Positions 5,833-6,646 of a stretch of 6,646 nt of DNA are shown one piece after another. Source of the stretch: JAGLQA01 sp023135565 (GTDB lineage Bacteria; Acidobacteriota; Aminicenantia; UBA2199); the NCBI GenBank assembly GCA_030639305.1, contig DAOWCY010000298.1, forward strand, positions 1 through 6,646. The letters run 5' to 3'. Within the stretch, counting starts at the first letter, position 1; each line of letters opens with the position of its first letter. The position numbers were made by a program, and so were the translations under genes. Under the pieces are notes generated by a model. The model was not told the origin of the DNA and ran no database searches. It was given only the letters and a program-made list of their open reading frames with translations.

Positions 5833-6646
5833 ATGAGCGATATAAATAATGTACATGATAAGTTCTTCAAAAAAACCTTTGAAGACCCAAATAATGCCGG
5901 GACATTTCTAAAATTCGCCCTACCCGGAAACCTCCGGGATGCAGTGGAACTTTCGAACATAGAAATCGATGCCACCAACTATGTTTCCAAACAATTCCGG
6001 GAGTGCTTCTCGGATATCGTCATCAAAACAAAAATGAAACCTCAAAGCAATGAAGAAGAAGGCATCCCGGTAGATATTTATATCCTTTTCGAGCACAAAT
6101 ATTCCAGGGATGCCGGCATATTTATCCAATTGCTCTATTATATGTACACGATGTGGCAAAAAGATATAGACGAAAAAAAAGACCTGCGAATAATCATCCC
6201 ATTTGTGTTCTATCATGGGAAAGAGAAGTGGAATATTCCTCGCTCTTTTGCTGAACAGTTTAAAGTAAGCGGCGCTGTCAAAGATTTCCTGTTAAATTAC
6301 CGCTACATCCTGTTCGATACCGCCCACCGGAACTTCGCCGCGGAGGTAGATGACGAGTTAAAAAACAACGTGTTCCTGCTGACATCGTTAATATTAATGA
6401 AAAGTGCGTCAAATCAAGACATAGAAGCCATCCGGGGTATATTTAAGTTCTGGTATGAGAAGGGCTTCTTGAAAGAGAAGGAGAAAATCTTATTCTTTCT
6501 CACCTATATATCGGAAACAAAAGATATGGCCCCGGAAAAATTAGAAAAAATATTGAAAGAGAGCGAAATAGAAGGAGGTGATATTATGCCGACATTAGCT
6601 CAACGGCTGCGCGATGAAGGAAAAGAAAAAGGAATGAAAGAAGGAA
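5833..6646 (+). CDS. Rpn/YhgA-family PD-(D/E)XK nuclease, 3' end outside window
   Basis: An open frame of at least 271 residues running off the window end. It opens with HDKFFKKTF (8-16), typical of the Rpn/transposase_31 family. Putative PD-(D/E)XK residues are D61 (CFSDIVIK) and E87-x-K89 (ILFEHKYS); D61 fits the aspartate near position 63 whose mutation inactivates E. coli RpnA. FIQLLYYMYTMWQ and the downstream PFVFYHGKEKW also fit the family. The visible C-terminus begins the usual EG-rich tail (RLRDEGKEKGMKEG). Family members are DNA nucleases that promote recA-independent recombination and are toxic or anti-phage when active. ATG 5833 is the only sensible start (the next in-frame Met is residue 68) but has no SD. 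A near-consensus promoter predicts transcription starting at this very A, suggesting a leaderless mRNA. A second in-frame start lies at 6586. The gene is visibly richer in A/T than purL, consistent with, but not proof of, separate ancestry. Confidence 0.9.
   Translation, partial: MSDINNVHDKFFKKTFEDPNNAGTFLKFALPGNLRDAVELSNIEIDATNYVSKQFRECFSDIVIKTKMKPQSNEEEGIPVDIYILFEHKYSRDAGIFIQLLYYMYTMWQKDIDEKKDLRIIIPFVFYHGKEKWNIPRSFAEQFKVSGAVKDFLLNYRYILFDTAHRNFAAEVDDELKNNVFLLTSLILMKSASNQDIEAIRGIFKFWYEKGFLKEKEKILFFLTYISETKDMAPEKLEKILKESEIEGGDIMPTLAQRLRDEGKEKGMKEG
6572..6582 (+). promoter_or_regulatory. Very strong internal ribosome-binding site in rpn
   Basis: AAGGAGGTGAT matches the anti-SD over 11 bases and is correctly spaced from in-frame ATG 6586. 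In the rpn frame it encodes ...EGGDI, so the amino acids do not require such an extended match. Confidence 0.7.
6586..6646 (+). CDS. Candidate intragenic small Rpn product (RpnS-like), partial
   Basis: ATG 6586 is codon 252 of the rpn frame. It is preceded by AAGGAGGTGAT (6572-6582), an 11-base perfect complement of the 16S rRNA 3' end, with GGAGG 7 bases from the ATG. This is the strongest ribosome-binding site in the window, yet it lies inside a coding region. The product would start MPTLAQRLRDEGKEKG and contain only the C-terminal tail, without D61, E87 or K89. In E. coli, rpn genes have been reported to encode such short internal products that neutralise the full-length toxin. Equivalence here is inference; the stop codon is beyond the window. 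Confidence 0.6.
   Translation, partial: MPTLAQRLRDEGKEKGMKEG

Noticed and set aside
5920..6216. Minus-strand open frame inside rpn
   Set aside because: It is antisense to the conserved PD-(D/E)XK region; no separate promoter or family signal is seen.

Overview
This window looks like a chromosomal segment of a Clostridia-type Firmicute. The grounds are the single-chain PurL of the clostridial kind, purine-rich Shine-Dalgarno (SD) sequences, consensus sigma-A promoters and an Rpn/YhgA-family gene. A Peptococcaceae/Desulfotomaculum-like host would fit, but that is inference only. All four genes lie on the + strand: (1) a zinc-ribbon/Nudix domain fused to thiamine-phosphate synthase (71-1180); (2) a small single-domain cupin (1358-1678); (3) full-length purL for purine synthesis (1902-5759); (4) an Rpn-family PD-(D/E)XK nuclease gene cut off by the window end (5833 to beyond 6646). 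The first three are metabolic or housekeeping genes. The fourth belongs to a family linked to mobile DNA and phage defence.

The spacers and one coding region carry copies of a ~60-bp structured repeat. Its layout is a left end CAAAAGTTTT, a G-rich GGGGT block, a hairpin with a T-run/A-run tip, and a nearly constant right end CCGCCGGAGGCA. Copy 1 (1-62) lies directly before gene 1 and copy 2 (1295-1352, degenerate) directly before the cupin; in both, the right end provides the likely SD. Copy 3 (1685-1743) is inverted behind the cupin. Copy 4 (3843-3904) lies inside purL, in frame, and is translated. Between copies the hairpin arms change in a compensatory way, so the structure is kept while the sequence is not.

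The purL promoter region contains two perfect short palindromes, which are candidate operators. The rpn gene has a near-consensus promoter whose predicted start point is the A of its own ATG, so it is probably leaderless and has no SD. In contrast, an 11-base perfect match to the anti-SD lies inside the rpn reading frame before an in-frame ATG (6586). This is the arrangement expected for an intragenic small Rpn product (RpnS-like antitoxin) made from the 3' part of the toxin gene. The two most interesting systems here are that toxin/antitoxin-within-a-gene arrangement and the protein-invading structured repeat.
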